A stretch of DNA of 64,000 bases, from the IMG/VR virus record IMGVR_UViG_3300034095_001343, positions 1 to 64,000 of that record. The stretch is one strand, 5' to 3'. Source of the DNA: a virus. Made by a program: the position numbers and the translations under genes. This document shows, in pieces, positions 1 to 7,424 of this stretch (positions within the stretch are counted from its first letter, which is position 1; every line of letters starts with the position of its first letter). The notes beneath the pieces were generated by a model, which was given only the letters and a program-made list of their open reading frames with translations, was not told the DNA's origin and did no database searches.

Positions 1-154
1 CCTTAAACTACCCCCCCCTCCCAATCCCTCATCTTTCTACCAACAAGTCATTTATATATTGCATTGTTAGGGGGTGCTATTGAACCGCTCCCCGGCTACA
101 ATCTGACAGGGGGATGTCCCCCATAAGTTTAACCTAAAAAAAAATAATTTAACT
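1..154. other. 5' non-coding leader with C-rich tract and palindrome
   Basis: No gene is visible before the ATG at 155. The stretch has a run of eight C at 11-18 and a perfect short palindrome GGGGGATGTCCCCC at 109-122, about 30 bases ahead of the first gene. A TATATTGC box at 55-62 resembles a Bacteroidota -7 element, but no TTG is present 20 bases upstream, so a promoter is only possible. The palindrome could be an operator or an mRNA hairpin in the leader of the next gene. Confidence 0.4.
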
Positions 155-493
155 ATGTCAAATTCTGTATTTTTTCGTAAAATTAAAGTCAATGCTGACA
201 CACAGAGTGCTGTCATCATTGTCTCCTCTGCACCCTTGATACAAACCAAGGCAGAGATTGCAGGATTCACTGTTGGTGCACGCACACAACAGAATCTGCA
301 ATTTGGCATTCTTGCTCTTACCGACCCTAAGACGGGCGAGAGCATGAAAGCCAATCATCCCACCATTAAAAGCTTGCAAGCAAAGCTTAATGTTGGGGAT
401 GAGATCCCAGGTTTCAGGATGAGCAACGTTGCTGTTGTTGATCAGAAAACCAGTGAGGCCCTTAAAGACCTCTTCTGGGTTGAACCTGCCTAA
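155..493 (+). CDS. Hypothetical protein, 112 aa
   Basis: Not recognised. The protein has no signal peptide or membrane segment and is soluble-looking, with a near-even charge balance and an Ile/Val/Ala-rich middle that suggests a beta-rich fold. Its codons are more GC-rich than those of the AT-rich genes downstream, for example runs with GCA/GGC/GAC. It stands alone between two folded non-coding stretches and is likely transcribed from its own promoter. The ATG at 155 is the first in frame and follows a typical A-rich Bacteroidota leader. Confidence 0.6.
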   Translation: MSNSVFFRKIKVNADTQSAVIIVSSAPLIQTKAEIAGFTVGARTQQNLQFGILALTDPKTGESMKANHPTIKSLQAKLNVGDEIPGFRMSNVAVVDQKTSEALKDLFWVEPA

Positions 494-660
494 AGCAGGG
501 ACTGGGGAAACCCAGTTGAACCCAGAAGTAACTGAGCATAGTTACTTGCTGGTATACATTCTTACACCTGAGCATGTGTATAAACTGCTTTAATTTGAAC
601 TACACCTGAGTAAGTGTCTAAACTGCTCATTTTTTTATTTGTATGTTGGTGATTGTTAGG
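494..660 (+). ncRNA. Tandem hairpin array downstream of first gene
   Basis: Four hairpins follow one another. Nested pairing at 498-516 has ACTGGG closed by a GAAA tetraloop. AGTAACT/AGTTACT (527-546) encloses GAGCAT. ACAC/GTGT (564-579) encloses CTGAGCAT. ACAC/GTGT (602-617) encloses CTGAGTAA. The last two are copies of one another and both are followed by AAACTGCT; the loops keep CTGAG while the stem of the first differs. Loop GAG(C) can pair with the downstream GCTC/GCTT, so small H-type pseudoknots are possible. The array ends in a T-run (631-636) that may terminate transcription of the 155-493 gene. Confidence 0.45.
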
Positions 661-889
661 GTGATACCTTCACACCCTACATATTAAAAAATTCTAGGTA
701 GCTTCATATCTTTGCTCTTTAAAGATATATATAGCTATCCAGTAAGATATTCTCTTTGTACACTCACTCTAAGGTGAGCAGTTGTAATAGAGTATAGATT
801 AAGGTTGGACATACAAGATGTCACGCGTCCCAACATCTATTACAACTAAGTGCAGAGGGATTAATTAAAAACTTTAAATACTTAAGCCC
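661..889 (+). ncRNA. Structured element 1 (long-stem RNA candidate)
   Basis: This is a non-coding stretch in front of the gene at 890. GTTGTAATAGA (781-791) pairs perfectly with TCTATTACAAC (836-846). An outer arm at 751-766 can pair with 849-860. Inside lie GTTGG/CCAAC and GACAT/ATGTC nested hairpins. An ATCTTT/AAAGAT hairpin lies upstream. The outer design (CACTCA, GTGAGCAGTTGTAATA, then TATTACAACT, AGTG, AGAGGGA) recurs in element 2 at 1263-1425 with compensating changes, which supports a real RNA fold. Function is unknown. Confidence 0.5.
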
Positions 890-1102
890 ATGTTTATAAC
901 ATTTAAAACCCGAGCACAAGCCAAAAACTATATCAAAAGAAATAATCGTTATAATTATTCTCATAGTGAAGGCTGTGGTTGTTGTTACCAATATGGTAGT
1001 ATCTTTATTGATGGTAATAAAGTAGTTATCAGCAACAGTGGACAACACCAAGGAGCTTGCTATGCATCAGCTACCGTAATAGGTAAAATTAATGGTCGTT
1101 AG
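890..1102 (+). CDS. Hypothetical Cys-rich small protein, 70 aa
   Basis: Not recognised. The protein starts with a basic amphipathic stretch and contains a GCGCC cluster near residue 30 plus one later Cys, which might bind metal or form disulfides. There is no signal peptide. It lies between two related structured non-coding elements, and the ATG at 890 follows the 3' arm of element 1 by about 30 bases. The upstream fold may therefore act as its 5' leader. Confidence 0.55.
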   Translation: MFITFKTRAQAKNYIKRNNRYNYSHSEGCGCCYQYGSIFIDGNKVVISNSGQHQGACYASATVIGKINGR

Positions 1103-1481
1103 GAGTGATGCCCTTGAATTGGTTCAGACTAAACCAATAGACTAAATTTCATACCCTAGTCAGATATGCCAAGGTTGAGCTTAATCTTTATAGATAAAGA
1201 ATGTCTATTAAATTGTTCTATAGTAACTACATCAAAACTTGCTATAGAACAAGTAAGCTACTACCCTTTGCACACTCACTAGTGAGCAGTTGTAATACAA
1301 AGACTACATAATATTGGCTCAACCAGCTATAGAAAACGTTTACCACATACTGAGGAACAGTAGAAAGTGTGGAGTAGAAGTAAGTTTAGCGACTGAATTA
1401 TGTATTACAACTGAGTGTAGAGGGAATAAAAAACTTAATAACTTTTAAAAATAACAGTAATTAACAATTAATAAATACAAC
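1103..1481 (+). ncRNA. Structured element 2 and neighbouring hairpins
   Basis: There is no gene in this 379-base stretch. It contains hairpins ATTGGTT/AACCAAT (1118-1138), TTGTTCTATAG/CTATAGAACAA (1213-1252), a perfect palindrome CTCACTAGTGAG (1275-1286), and a 12-bp stem CAGTTGTAATAC (1287-1298) with GTATTACAACTG (1402-1413), followed by AGTGTAGAGGGA. The last stem matches structured element 1 in design but encloses a longer, unrelated interior. It precedes the membrane protein gene at 1482. Confidence 0.5.
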
Positions 1482-1724
1482 ATGAAACGGACATTTATCA
1501 CACTTATGGTAGCAGCCCTGCCTACCTTTTTTAGCTTATTTGTAGCGAGTCACATTGCTGCTGTCATTCTAATTTTTACCACAATATTGGCGGGTGCCGG
1601 TACCTCACTTATAGACCCAAAAGAGGATAGTTCATTAACTGATAGGGTGCTGTTGGGTTGGTGTGTTCACCTTGTTGGTATTTGCATCTCTATTGCATAC
1701 CACGGCCTACTTAAAAACAACTAA
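1482..1724 (+). CDS. Small membrane protein, 80 aa
   Basis: Function is unknown. Three hydrophobic segments (about residues 7-28, 28-42 and 58-76) suggest two or three transmembrane helices with a short polar DPKEDSS loop between. It is the first gene of a tight run; the next gene starts two bases after its stop. A holin-like or host-envelope role is possible but unsupported. Confidence 0.6.
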   Translation: MKRTFITLMVAALPTFFSLFVASHIAAVILIFTTILAGAGTSLIDPKEDSSLTDRVLLGWCVHLVGICISIAYHGLLKNN

Positions 1725-1726
1725 TT

Positions 1727-1975
1727 ATGAGAAAATTAATTTTATTAATCTGGCTAGCATACATTGTATTATTAGCTACTTTATTTGCCGCTCAATGGAA
1801 TTATAAGCAAGCAGTAAAAGCCTCTACTAACTCATGTGGTACTGACGTATGTATAGAGGAAACAATGTATGCATATGGTTTTCAAATAGAGTGGTACTTG
1901 GTTCCTACTTTAGCTAACAAATTAAGAGCTTTAAAATTCAGAACTATTAAAATAATTAAACAATCTATCACTTAA
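1727..1975 (+). CDS. Membrane-anchored small protein, 82 aa
   Basis: Not recognised. Residues 3-22 form one hydrophobic helix following a short basic N-terminus, so the protein is probably anchored with its C-terminus outside the cytoplasm. Two Cys in the sequence CGTDVC (about residues 37-42) could form a disulfide there. It is co-transcribed with the preceding membrane protein, with a 2-base gap. Confidence 0.6.
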   Translation: MRKLILLIWLAYIVLLATLFAAQWNYKQAVKASTNSCGTDVCIEETMYAYGFQIEWYLVPTLANKLRALKFRTIKIIKQSIT

Positions 1976-1986
1976 AATCAAAATTT

Positions 1987-2265
1987 ATGAGAATTGTAGT
2001 ACTTAGACCAGAAATGTTTGTGTCCTATCAAAATGATATAGGACTAGCGTTATTCAGTAATTCAACCTACACTTGGTTTTTTAATGAAGGAGATTCACCT
2101 GTAAAGTTAAATACTAAACAAGTGGATTTCTTATCTAAAGATGAAATCTTAGAAGAGTTGGAAGAAAACACAGATCTATTAGAATTAGCCATCATACATG
2201 ATGCAGCAGAAGTTCAAGATAGAGATGATGAAGATTACTTAAATTATTGTTTAAGTTATGACTGA
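1987..2265 (+). CDS. Hypothetical acidic protein, 92 aa
   Basis: Not recognised. The N-terminal half is mixed, and the C-terminal half is strongly acidic with runs of Glu and Asp, for example EELEENTD and DRDDED. There is no membrane segment. Acidic phage proteins of this size sometimes mimic DNA or bind host proteins, but nothing here proves that. Its end overlaps the start of the next small gene. Confidence 0.55.
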   Translation: MRIVVLRPEMFVSYQNDIGLALFSNSTYTWFFNEGDSPVKLNTKQVDFLSKDEILEELEENTDLLELAIIHDAAEVQDRDDEDYLNYCLSYD

Positions 2266-2410
2266 GAATGCTATTTACTATTATCAGAGAGACGGGAAAG
2301 AATTTAGTACCGTCTCTCTAAATGTAGCCATTATAAGAAGAGACATAGAAAGCTCTATTTATGTGCAACATGAGAACACATCAGAAAAAATCTTAATTAA
2401 TTTGAAATGA
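2258..2410 (+). CDS. Small hypothetical protein, 50 aa
   Basis: The ORF starts at an ATG that overlaps the last codons of the previous gene (stop 2263-2265) and ends at 2408-2410, where its stop overlaps the next start as ATGA. The translation begins MTENAIYYYQRDGKEF and ends in ILINLK. The chain of short overlaps is the main reason to accept it. No function can be proposed. Confidence 0.5.
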   Translation: MTENAIYYYQRDGKEFSTVSLNVAIIRRDIESSIYVQHENTSEKILINLK

Positions 2411-2532
2411 TAAAATCAAAAATATCCTTTGCATTAGTACCTGCTTTAGGAGTTTTTATTGCATATAATACAAACTATAAAGCTCTGGAATTTTTATTCT
2501 TATTTGTTTATATCAAACTAGGTAGAAGATGA
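2407..2532 (+). CDS. Small membrane peptide, 41 aa
   Basis: The translation begins MIKSKISFALVPALGVF and has one or two hydrophobic stretches (about residues 7-20 and 27-36) and a basic KLGRR end. It overlaps both neighbours by ATGA-type four-base overlaps, which argues for translational coupling and for its being real. Function is unknown. Confidence 0.5.
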   Translation: MIKSKISFALVPALGVFIAYNTNYKALEFLFLFVYIKLGRR

Positions 2533-3104
2533 ATGATGAATGTAGACTTATTGCAATTGATGAGTTACATAAAAGAATATTAATCACCACTGACAATGAA
2601 GAAAAAACTATAAATACATACATAAGATTTTATAACTATACAAAAAAACAATCTTATCATATATCAAAAGATAAAACTTATACATCACTTAAACTTCACA
2701 CAAGTTTACCAAAGTGGATGCAAAAGAAATATCATGATATTTATTCTATAGTTACTTCAGAACCATATTATTTATTCCAATACATATCATTAATCTTCTA
2801 TATAGAATATCCTGATTATTTGTATATTATAAATATGCCCACGCAAATACAATATGTATATGGCGTTAACTATACCCAGGATGGTTTAAAGTTTATTTCT
2901 ACTTATGACATGATTCAAATTAAAAATAGGTTGAAAGATACTCACAAACAATTTACATCCATGTTTAAAGAATGCAATGATCTAAATAAGCTAATCAATA
3001 ATCCGTCTAATAAAACATATGAGATGCTTTCAAAACATCCAGCTTATAGACAGCATTTATTTGATCATACATGCACTCTAATTAATATTGGAGATCTTAT
3101 TTAA
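2529..3104 (+). CDS. Hypothetical protein, 191 aa
   Basis: Not recognised. The protein is Tyr-, Ile- and Lys-rich with an aromatic middle (about residues 75-105) and a mostly helical C-terminus. There is no clear signal peptide. It is the last gene of the 1482-3104 overlapping run. Base composition is very AT-rich, like the phage core. Confidence 0.6.
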   Translation: MNDECRLIAIDELHKRILITTDNEEKTINTYIRFYNYTKKQSYHISKDKTYTSLKLHTSLPKWMQKKYHDIYSIVTSEPYYLFQYISLIFYIEYPDYLYIINMPTQIQYVYGVNYTQDGLKFISTYDMIQIKNRLKDTHKQFTSMFKECNDLNKLINNPSNKTYEMLSKHPAYRQHLFDHTCTLINIGDLI

Positions 3105-3256
3105 TATTCCGGTATACCGGAGACTAACAATACCAGTAATATATTACTATAATAACACTAGTAGTATATAGCTATCGTTTGGTAAGTGGAGAATACTAAT
3201 GGGTCCGTAAGGCGTAAGTGGTTAACCAGCCCGTTTTTATTCATAATTTTTTTTAT
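3105..3256. promoter_or_regulatory. Intergenic region with palindrome and hairpin
   Basis: A perfect 14-base palindrome TCCGGTATACCGGA lies at 3108-3121, right after the stop of the preceding gene. A second, GC-richer fold at 3201-3232 holds the palindrome TGGTTAACCA (3219-3228) and GGG/CCC arms followed by five T. The first could be an operator and the second a terminator for the preceding operon. Confidence 0.4.
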
Positions 3257-3457
3257 ATGATAGATGAACAATACACAAAATGGTTAAAAGGATTAACTCC
3301 AGATAAACTATTCAGAGAAGAATACAACTTAAATTTTGTGCTTAATACAAATTCTATAACAACTAAATCAAAAATAAATGCTGAACGTAAGTTAAATCTA
3401 TTAAAAAAACTAATAAATGATACATCTAGAAAAATCAATAATAGTGAAAATTATTGA
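3257..3457 (+). CDS. Small basic hypothetical protein, 66 aa
   Basis: The start is set at the ATG at 3257, after the T-rich tract, because the longer reading frame upstream runs through the folded region. The protein is Lys- and Asn-rich and probably helical, without a signal peptide. It overlaps the next gene by 41 bases. No family was recognised. Confidence 0.5.
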   Translation: MIDEQYTKWLKGLTPDKLFREEYNLNFVLNTNSITTKSKINAERKLNLLKKLINDTSRKINNSENY

Positions 3458-3923
3458 AAAGTATATTAAATCGTCTAAAGCAACTGAAATTGCTAGTTTT
3501 ATTGTTAGTAATTCTGGTTCAGATCTTCTACATGGTTTTATAAGTATGCTTCTTACTGAAGAAAGTATCACACTTTTTCAACCAGGTGATTATTTTAAAA
3601 CAAAAGTTCCATATGGTCATAATGCTAAACACTTTTATGAAGATAAACTTATTGATCTAGGTTTATTTGAAAATGGTTATGTGTTTGGAAAGATAATAAA
3701 AAGTAATGATTGGCATAATGAACATGACCCTTATTATGTTACAATGAAATGCCAACTTTTTTACGGAGATGATTTACCATTTGAACATAATTTACGTATA
3801 TTTGACATTGAAAAAATTCAAAAATCTGAAATACCCCATTACAATGGCCAATATATCACCAGAATTATTGACGAGACATTTGAAAGAGTATCTGACATTG
3901 AAGAGCATAACGTCAATGAGTGA
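3417..3923 (+). CDS. Hypothetical protein, 168 aa
   Basis: Not recognised. A helical N-terminus (residues 1-45) is followed by a region with aromatic and acidic residues that looks alpha/beta. The gene overlaps the previous one by 41 bases and the next one by about 80 bases in another frame, as in other dense phage runs. The true start could be slightly downstream. Confidence 0.55.
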   Translation: MIHLEKSIIVKIIEKYIKSSKATEIASFIVSNSGSDLLHGFISMLLTEESITLFQPGDYFKTKVPYGHNAKHFYEDKLIDLGLFENGYVFGKIIKSNDWHNEHDPYYVTMKCQLFYGDDLPFEHNLRIFDIEKIQKSEIPHYNGQYITRIIDETFERVSDIEEHNVNE

Positions 3924-4053
3924 CGCTATAGTTCCTTTATTTGGTAAATGGATGTCTACCAAGTATAATTGGACTAATGAAGAACTAATTATTGAACAAG
4001 ACTTAAATAAAGCTCTTACTTTAATTAATGAACTTTATGTTCAAAAAATATAG
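3844..4053 (+). CDS. Small helical protein, 69 aa
   Basis: The start was chosen at the ATG at 3844 (MANISPELLTRHLKEYL), since the frame upstream is only a shadow of the previous gene. The sequence is predicted helical and acidic. It overlaps the previous gene by 80 bases and the next by about 26. No known family was recognised. Confidence 0.45.
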   Translation: MANISPELLTRHLKEYLTLKSITSMSDAIVPLFGKWMSTKYNWTNEELIIEQDLNKALTLINELYVQKI

Positions 4054-4288
4054 TAGTTTTGGTATAGTTACTAAAAATATTATGACTGATCCTGATCTAA
4101 CTTTACAAGCAAAAGGATTATATGCAATACTTTGTACATATGCTAATAAGCAAAGACAATGTTATCCATCATTAAATACATTATCGGATATCAGTAATAA
4201 AAGTGTATCACAAGTATCTTCATATATAAAAGAGCTTAAATCTAAAGGTTATTTAATAAGAGTTGGAAAAGTTATAACTTTAAGATAG
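4028..4288 (+). CDS. Winged helix-turn-helix protein, 86 aa
   Basis: This is a likely DNA-binding regulator or initiator-type domain. The pattern DPDLTLQAKGLYAILCTYAN, then YPSLNTLSDISNKSVSQVSS, then IKELKSKGYLIRVG is the helix-turn-helix plus wing seen in phage replication proteins and primosomal initiators such as the DnaD/RepA N-terminal type. At 86 residues it is only the DNA-binding domain. The ATG at 4037 (MFKKYSSFG) is an equally good start. Confidence 0.65.
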   Translation: MNFMFKKYSSFGIVTKNIMTDPDLTLQAKGLYAILCTYANKQRQCYPSLNTLSDISNKSVSQVSSYIKELKSKGYLIRVGKVITLR

Positions 4289-4390
4289 CTATATATCTGC
4301 TAAATTTTTTTTCTTTTTAAATATTATCTAAATATTTTAAAGTATAGTAATTTTATAAAATTGTAAATTTGATTATATTTTTTATATAAA
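4289..4390. promoter_or_regulatory. Very AT-rich intergenic gap
   Basis: The gap is nearly all A and T with long T and A runs, between the winged-helix gene and the next gene. No hairpin or clear promoter spacing is visible. Confidence 0.3.
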
Positions 4391-4669
4391 ATGATCTTAC
4401 AATTGCCTAACGGGCGTATAATTGAACTATCTGTAGAAGAATATCTTGATATGTCTGAACAAGATTTACGAGATTTAAATTCATTAGGTAATCTATATAC
4501 CAAAGATTATGTTAATCCTTTTTATGGTTTATATTCTTCTAATACAAAAAAAATTGCTTTAGAAGATATTAGCAAAGAAGAAGAAAGTTTTCTTACAGAT
4601 GATGAAATAGATCTTCTGAGTAACAGGATTGACCTATATTATTTTCCGGAAGAGGGAGACCTTTTCTAA
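4391..4669 (+). CDS. Hypothetical acidic protein, 92 aa
   Basis: Not recognised. The N-terminus (MILQLPNGRIIELSVEEYLD) looks like a small beta-hairpin followed by a helix; the rest is acidic, with SKEEESFLTDDEID. The protein is soluble and stands alone, 26 bases before the next gene. Proteins with an 'LPNGRxIELSVEEYL' opening are common as small conserved proteins in Bacteroidota phages. Confidence 0.6.
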   Translation: MILQLPNGRIIELSVEEYLDMSEQDLRDLNSLGNLYTKDYVNPFYGLYSSNTKKIALEDISKEEESFLTDDEIDLLSNRIDLYYFPEEGDLF

Positions 4670-4694
4670 TCATTAACAATTTAATTTAAAACCA

Positions 4695-5276
4695 ATGCAA
4701 AGCCCAGTTACAGTAGTTCCTGATGAGAATGGTATGATCATTCGTCAAAGCAAGAACAATCCAGAGTATGCCTATGTTATCTTAAAGCAAACTCGTAGTA
4801 TGATTCAGTCTAATCCTGCAAATATTAAAAATGTAGGATGGTTAAAAACCCAAAACATGACAACCCTTATTAAAGGTACCATGCAAGATCTTAAAGTTTT
4901 CGGTTTTACAAAAGACACTATTCTTCCAGGTAAAATTGTAGTTAAAGAATCAACTACACCTTTTAGTGAAGAAAATCCTGATCAGCATTTAAAAATTGCT
5001 GGTGATACAGGAGTTATTTGTTGTTTACACGGTGAACCTATTTATAGAATCACTTATTATACAACAAATCCCGATGAGCAAGATGAATTTATGCAACATG
5101 ATAATGTTGATGCAATTCGTCAAGCAAATGGTATTGTATCAGATAAAATTAAAAATTCAGTGAAAGAAACTGTTAAAATTCAGGAAACTTTTGATATCAC
5201 TGAAAATGATGAAATAACTGATATAACTGACGATTCTACAATTATAGATGAAGTAGAAGATACTTTTGAGCTTTAA
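4695..5276 (+). CDS. Conserved phage protein with acidic tail, 193 aa
   Basis: Function is not certain. Residues 1-125 look like a compact beta-rich domain (TVVPDENGMIIRQSKNNPEY, later GVICCLHGEPIYRI). Residues 150-193 form an acidic, disordered tail ending DTFEL. A beta domain plus an acidic tail is the layout of single-stranded DNA-binding proteins, so a role at the replication fork is possible. The gene is followed by a strong terminator, so it closes its transcript. Confidence 0.5.
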   Translation: MQSPVTVVPDENGMIIRQSKNNPEYAYVILKQTRSMIQSNPANIKNVGWLKTQNMTTLIKGTMQDLKVFGFTKDTILPGKIVVKESTTPFSEENPDQHLKIAGDTGVICCLHGEPIYRITYYTTNPDEQDEFMQHDNVDAIRQANGIVSDKIKNSVKETVKIQETFDITENDEITDITDDSTIIDEVEDTFEL

Positions 5277-5300
5277 AAATAAAAGTAATTCATGATTAAA

Positions 5301-5331
5301 AGAGGTAAGTTAATGCTTGCCTCTTTTTTTC
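5301..5331 (+). terminator. Rho-independent terminator
   Basis: AGAGGTAAG (5301-5309) pairs with CTTGCCTCT (5316-5324) over 9 bp with a six-base loop, followed by a run of T. It lies 24 bases after the stop of the 193-aa gene. Confidence 0.85.
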
Positions 5332-5359
5332 TTTATATCCACAACTAAAAACCAAACTT

Positions 5360-5869
5360 ATGATAGCTTTAGAACAAATTGAACTAATTAAAAAACAACA
5401 GCAAGTAGAATTCCTTAAACTTAGAGAAGAAAGATATGCTTATTATGGTTTACTTCAAGAATATCAACTACACACTAAGGAAGAATTAATGAGATTAAAT
5501 TACACTAAACTAAACCCTAATCAACATTTCTTATTTAAACGTGTTCTTCACGGTTTAAATGTCTATACTCAAGAAGAGATAAATACTCTTCATTGGGACA
5601 AAAAACGTAGAATTAAAAAAGTATGGCAAAGAGGTCAAGAAATAATTAATATTTGGAAACAAGTTATTTCAAATAAAAAAATTAATGCTTATCTTCATAA
5701 TACTTTTGGAAAACATGTTAAAGCCATTACTGATATACCAGATGATGATTATCTACCTGATTATAAGAATACTCTAACTTTAAAAGATTTAGGTTTAACT
5801 TATGAAGATGTAATCTTAAAATTTATGGCAGAAGGTTTATTACCAAAAAATTTCTTAAGTTTGAAGTAA
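5360..5869 (+). CDS. Hypothetical protein, 169 aa
   Basis: Not recognised. The protein is a highly helical, basic sequence rich in Lys, Gln and Tyr, with an N-terminal coiled-coil-like stretch (EQIELIKKQQQVEFLKLREE). The C-terminus (LKDLGLTYEDVILKFMAEGLLP) resembles a short helical interaction segment. It begins a new transcript after the terminator at 5301-5331 and overlaps the next gene by one base (TAATG). Confidence 0.6.
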   Translation: MIALEQIELIKKQQQVEFLKLREERYAYYGLLQEYQLHTKEELMRLNYTKLNPNQHFLFKRVLHGLNVYTQEEINTLHWDKKRRIKKVWQRGQEIINIWKQVISNKKINAYLHNTFGKHVKAITDIPDDDYLPDYKNTLTLKDLGLTYEDVILKFMAEGLLPKNFLSLK

Positions 5870-6138
5870 TGTTTTTGAAAAAAGTATCAAAAAAAATGGC
5901 TAAAACTAACTCTGAATATTCAAAGTTAAGATTAGAATATTTATATAAATATCCTATGTGTCAAGCTAAAATTTTTGAATGTACTTTAAAAGCAACTGAT
6001 ATTCATCATAAACAAGGCCGAGGAAAGTATCATTTAGATACAAGTACTTGGCTTTCTGTTTGTAGAAACTGTCACAATTATATTCATGATAAACTATCAT
6101 CTGAAGATGCTATAGAATTAGGACTTAAACTAAAATGA
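5869..6138 (+). CDS. HNH-like nuclease domain protein, 89 aa
   Basis: This is a probable zinc-binding HNH nuclease or HNH-fold protein. Visible residues are the CQ...C pair near 31-38, the DIHHKQGRG segment (45-53) that matches the first His of HNH, and CRNCHNYIH (64-72) for the second CxxC and final His. The length fits a minimal HNH domain. Its place among early genes, not inside an intron, suggests a phage function rather than homing, but a free-standing homing role cannot be excluded. Confidence 0.7.
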   Translation: MFLKKVSKKMAKTNSEYSKLRLEYLYKYPMCQAKIFECTLKATDIHHKQGRGKYHLDTSTWLSVCRNCHNYIHDKLSSEDAIELGLKLK

Positions 6139-6593
6139 AAAAATTAATAACATTAATATTACTTCTACTAGGTGGAAGTGTTATAGCACAAAATTTAAAA
6201 TCAATTCCTAAATGTTCTGATTGTATAGAAAGTGAATACATTGTATTGCATAAATGGCAATGCCATTTAGGAAAAGATTATATTTTTTATACTTATTATT
6301 TTGATGATGGTGCTTATAGAATGAATCAAGCATTCAATATACTTAATACTATTTTATATGATAATGGATTAACATTCAGTAAACCAGATATTGATGATTC
6401 ACATATTAGTGATTTAGTTGATGATATATATGATTATACATATCTTGATTTAACAATTAAAATGGGAGCATCATATATGACAAAACTTTGGTATATTATT
6501 GGAACAAATAACTTAAAAACAAAAGTATATTTTGAGTTAAATGAAGAAATTAGAGGTATAAGTATAATAATATTAAAAGATTATGGAAAATAA
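6135..6593 (+). CDS. Secreted hypothetical protein, 152 aa
   Basis: The N-terminus MKKLITLILLLLGGSVIAQ is a clear Sec signal peptide with AxA-like cleavage after Ala, so the product is exported to the periplasm. The mature part has two CxxC-like Cys (KCSDC) and a third Cys nearby, and no known domain. It overlaps the HNH gene by ATGA. A role in envelope modification or superinfection control is possible. Confidence 0.6.
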   Translation: MKKLITLILLLLGGSVIAQNLKSIPKCSDCIESEYIVLHKWQCHLGKDYIFYTYYFDDGAYRMNQAFNILNTILYDNGLTFSKPDIDDSHISDLVDDIYDYTYLDLTIKMGASYMTKLWYIIGTNNLKTKVYFELNEEIRGISIIILKDYGK

Positions 6594-6789
6594 ACAAACA
6601 GCAGTAGAATGGTTAGAACAAAAACTTATTGAAAGTGGAGTTAATTTACTTTCAGAAGAAATTAAATTTTTTGAACAAGCCATAGAAATGGAAAAGCAAC
6701 AGATAATAGATGCTTGGATTGCAACTGATAATGAATTACAAAGAATAGTAGCCGAACAATACTACAATGAAACCTTTAAACCAAAATAA
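6583..6789 (+). CDS. Small helical phage protein, 68 aa
   Basis: The opening KQTAVEWLEQKL is of a type that recurs in small, uncharacterised proteins of Bacteroidota phages. The whole protein is acidic and helical. It overlaps the previous gene by 11 bases and is followed two bases later by a similar small acidic helical protein. Confidence 0.6.
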   Translation: MENKQTAVEWLEQKLIESGVNLLSEEIKFFEQAIEMEKQQIIDAWIATDNELQRIVAEQYYNETFKPK

Positions 6790-6790
6790 T

Positions 6791-7030
6791 ATGAACAAAG
6801 AAACATTAGAAGAAGCCGCTGAAAAATATGCTAATGAATTACCAGAACCTTATAATTATGGAATTAACTCAGATAAGAAAAAAGGTTTTATTGAGGGTGC
6901 TAAATGGCAACAAGAAAGAATGTATAGTGAGGAAGAAGTTAAACAAATAATAGAAGCAACTTTAATTGAGTATTCTGATTTTGTATTAGCTGATATACCA
7001 CAATGGTTTGAACAATTTAAAAAGAAATAA
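6791..7030 (+). CDS. Small conserved phage protein, 79 aa
   Basis: The start was placed at the ATG at 6791. The segment KKGFIEGAKWQQERMYSEEE followed by VKQIIEATL is a common signature of short uncharacterised proteins in Bacteroidota phages and prophages. It is helical and acidic, with no catalytic motif. It lies in the same run as the 68-aa gene before and the lipoprotein gene after. Confidence 0.6.
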   Translation: MNKETLEEAAEKYANELPEPYNYGINSDKKKGFIEGAKWQQERMYSEEEVKQIIEATLIEYSDFVLADIPQWFEQFKKK

Positions 7031-7031
7031 T

Positions 7032-7268
7032 ATGAAAACAATAGTATTAATTTTAGCCGTATTATCAGCATTTAGTTGTTCTGAAAAAGAACCACAACCA
7101 TGTAATTGCGGTATAGTTGCTAATGATGGTATTGATGGAAATTGCCATTGGATTGAAATTAGAAATAATTGTTCAGGCAATAAAAAGATATTCTGCATTG
7201 ATGAAGACAAATGGATGAATGCTCATCCCGGAACAGAATTTTGTATTACTAATATTAGTAGTTGGTAA
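7032..7268 (+). CDS. Small Cys-rich lipoprotein, 78 aa
   Basis: The ATG at 7032 gives MKTIVLILAVLSAFSCSEKE, a signal peptide with lipobox SAFSC, so the protein is probably lipidated at Cys16. The mature part has six more Cys, suggesting disulfides in the periplasm or at the cell surface. Phage lipoproteins of this size often alter the host surface, for instance in superinfection exclusion. Its 3' end (agtagttggtaa) begins the repeat shared with the end of the methylglyoxal synthase gene. Confidence 0.6.
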   Translation: MKTIVLILAVLSAFSCSEKEPQPCNCGIVANDGIDGNCHWIEIRNNCSGNKKIFCIDEDKWMNAHPGTEFCITNISSW

Positions 7269-7279
7269 TTAAAACAAAC

Positions 7280-7409
7280 AGTCAGGTGGCGGAATTGGTA
7301 GACGCTATGAATAAAGGTTAATAGTAAAGATAACGCGGAGTAACCTTGAAAAACCCGGTGAAAGTCCTGCTCATAAGTTATTATACAGGTTCGAATCCTG
7401 TCCTGACTA
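7280..7409 (+). tRNA. tRNA-like element 1, Leu-like arms, non-standard anticodon region
   Basis: The acceptor arm AGTCAGG pairs perfectly with CCTGACT. The D-arm GCG/CGC with loop GAATTGGTAGA is the Leu-tRNA type, and the T-arm ACAGG-TTCGAAT-CCTGT is perfect. At about 130 nt it is far longer than a class II tRNA. In place of the anticodon arm, TATGA/TCATA closes about 60 nt holding the 7-bp stem AAGGTTA/TAACCTT. No plain 7-base anticodon loop is visible, so it is either a tRNA with an unusual insert or a tRNA mimic. No CCA is encoded. Confidence 0.55.
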
Positions 7410-7424
7410 CTAAATTAAAAAATT

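Noticed and set aside
527-640. preQ1-type riboswitch array
   Set aside because: The small pseudoknot layout is reminiscent, but the conserved loop and tail nucleotides of preQ1 riboswitches are not present.
7280-7409. Plain tRNA-Leu
   Set aside because: The element is about 130 nt long and shows no 7-base anticodon loop, so no anticodon can be assigned.
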